A stretch of DNA of 6,094 nt, taken from contig JBKHCS010000154.1 in the NCBI GenBank assembly GCA_046541715.1, forward strand, positions 1 through 6,094, in the 5' to 3' direction. How positions within the stretch are numbered: the first letter of the stretch is position 1; every line of letters begins with the position of its first letter. Below, piece by piece: positions 5,784-6,094 of this stretch. A program made the translations under genes and the position numbers. The notes below the pieces were generated by a model. That model worked only from the letters and a program-made list of their open reading frames with translations, ran no database searches and was not told the DNA's origin. Origin of the DNA: CAYPUT01 sp046541715 (GTDB lineage Bacteria; Spirochaetota; Spirochaetia; DSM-27196; PWMO01).

Positions 5784-6094
5784 CTACGTGCCGGCTGCGA
5801 TGCGGTAGTGCATGCCGAATACCCGGTAGAGCTGCCCCGAGAGCCAGAGATCCGGCCCGATATGTCGGTGGCTGCTCATCCGCATCGGCGAGTTGACAAG
5901 GCGCCCGTCGGCATCCTGATACGCGTCCGGCCGATACAAGTTCATGCGTTCCACGACTATCCCCTTCGAGTAGTTGTGATGCACGTACTCGACGGTGCCG
6001 TCGGGCGCCGAGGAGATAATGATACCCGCATGGGTCAAGGGGTCGTTGAACTTACCGTCGCCGTTCCGGTCGTAGGTGTTATCCCAGAAGACCA
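5784..6094 (-). CDS. NlpC/P60-like cell-wall hydrolase, C-terminal part
   Basis: The reading frame is open to the right edge, so only the last 102 residues are visible; the true start and the catalytic Cys lie outside. The visible part begins VFWDNTYDRNGDGKFND and continues PLTHAGIII, then EYVHHNYSKGI after a short gap. This matches the middle of NlpC/P60 or CHAP-like peptidases, which carry a VFW/VFF strand, a catalytic His in THxGI (visible residue 21), and a second polar residue in a later strand (the HH pair at 38-39). Such enzymes cut peptidoglycan peptides in the cell envelope. DRNGDGKFND resembles a calcium-binding loop. The TTG at 6036-6038 is an internal Leu, not a start. The stop lies 2 nt past the polyprenyl synthase stop, with the genes converging. 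A link to the electron-transfer genes is not apparent. Confidence 0.7.
   Translation of the reverse strand, partial: VFWDNTYDRNGDGKFNDPLTHAGIIISSAPDGTVEYVHHNYSKGIVVERMNLYRPDAYQDADGRLVNSPMRMSSHRHIGPDLWLSGQLYRVFGMHYRIAAGT

Noticed and set aside
5775..5790. Shared terminator between the polyprenyl synthase and the NlpC/P60-like gene
   Set aside because: The stops are only 2 nt apart and no hairpin with a T-run is visible around them.

Overview
The window is GC-rich bacterial DNA, tightly packed: six protein genes, almost no intergenic space, and no RNA genes, mobile elements or CRISPR arrays that I can see. The organism cannot be fixed from the sequence. ThyX rather than ThyA, a lipoprotein with a relaxed lipobox (IMAGC) and flavin-transfer genes would suit an anaerobic or facultative lineage. 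A free-living spirochaete is my best but weak guess; a Firmicute-like or other source is possible.

Layout: (1) 53-1625, plus strand, is a three-gene run: flavin-dependent thymidylate synthase (thyX), the divalent-cation tolerance protein CutA, and a small membrane-anchored NusG-domain-II (EetA-like) protein. Each gene abuts or overlaps the next. (2) 1634-2686, minus strand, is a lipoprotein ApbE-type FAD:protein FMN transferase. It converges on the EetA-like gene with an 8-nt gap. (3) 2687-2783 is a 97-nt divergent regulatory region, AT-richer than its surroundings, with candidate promoters for both directions and a small palindrome. (4) 2784-5781, plus strand, is a two-gene operon: a long type II NADH dehydrogenase fused to a C-terminal DoxX-like membrane domain, overlapping by 23 nt a long-chain polyprenyl diphosphate synthase. 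(5) 5784-6094, minus strand, is the C-terminal part of an NlpC/P60-like cell-wall hydrolase.

The main point is the combination in the middle. A membrane-extended NDH-2, a polyprenyl synthase that could make a quinone side chain, an exported ApbE flavinyltransferase and a NusG-II EetA-like protein are the kinds of parts found in flavin-based extracellular electron transfer (FLEET) loci such as that of Listeria. The inferred scheme is: NADH is oxidised by the NDH-2, electrons pass to a dedicated (demethyl)menaquinone, then through EetA/EetB-like membrane proteins to extracytosolic proteins that the ApbE lipoprotein has flavinylated. EetB, DmkA and a flavinylated acceptor (PplA or FMN-binding domain) are not in this window, so the system is incomplete as seen here.
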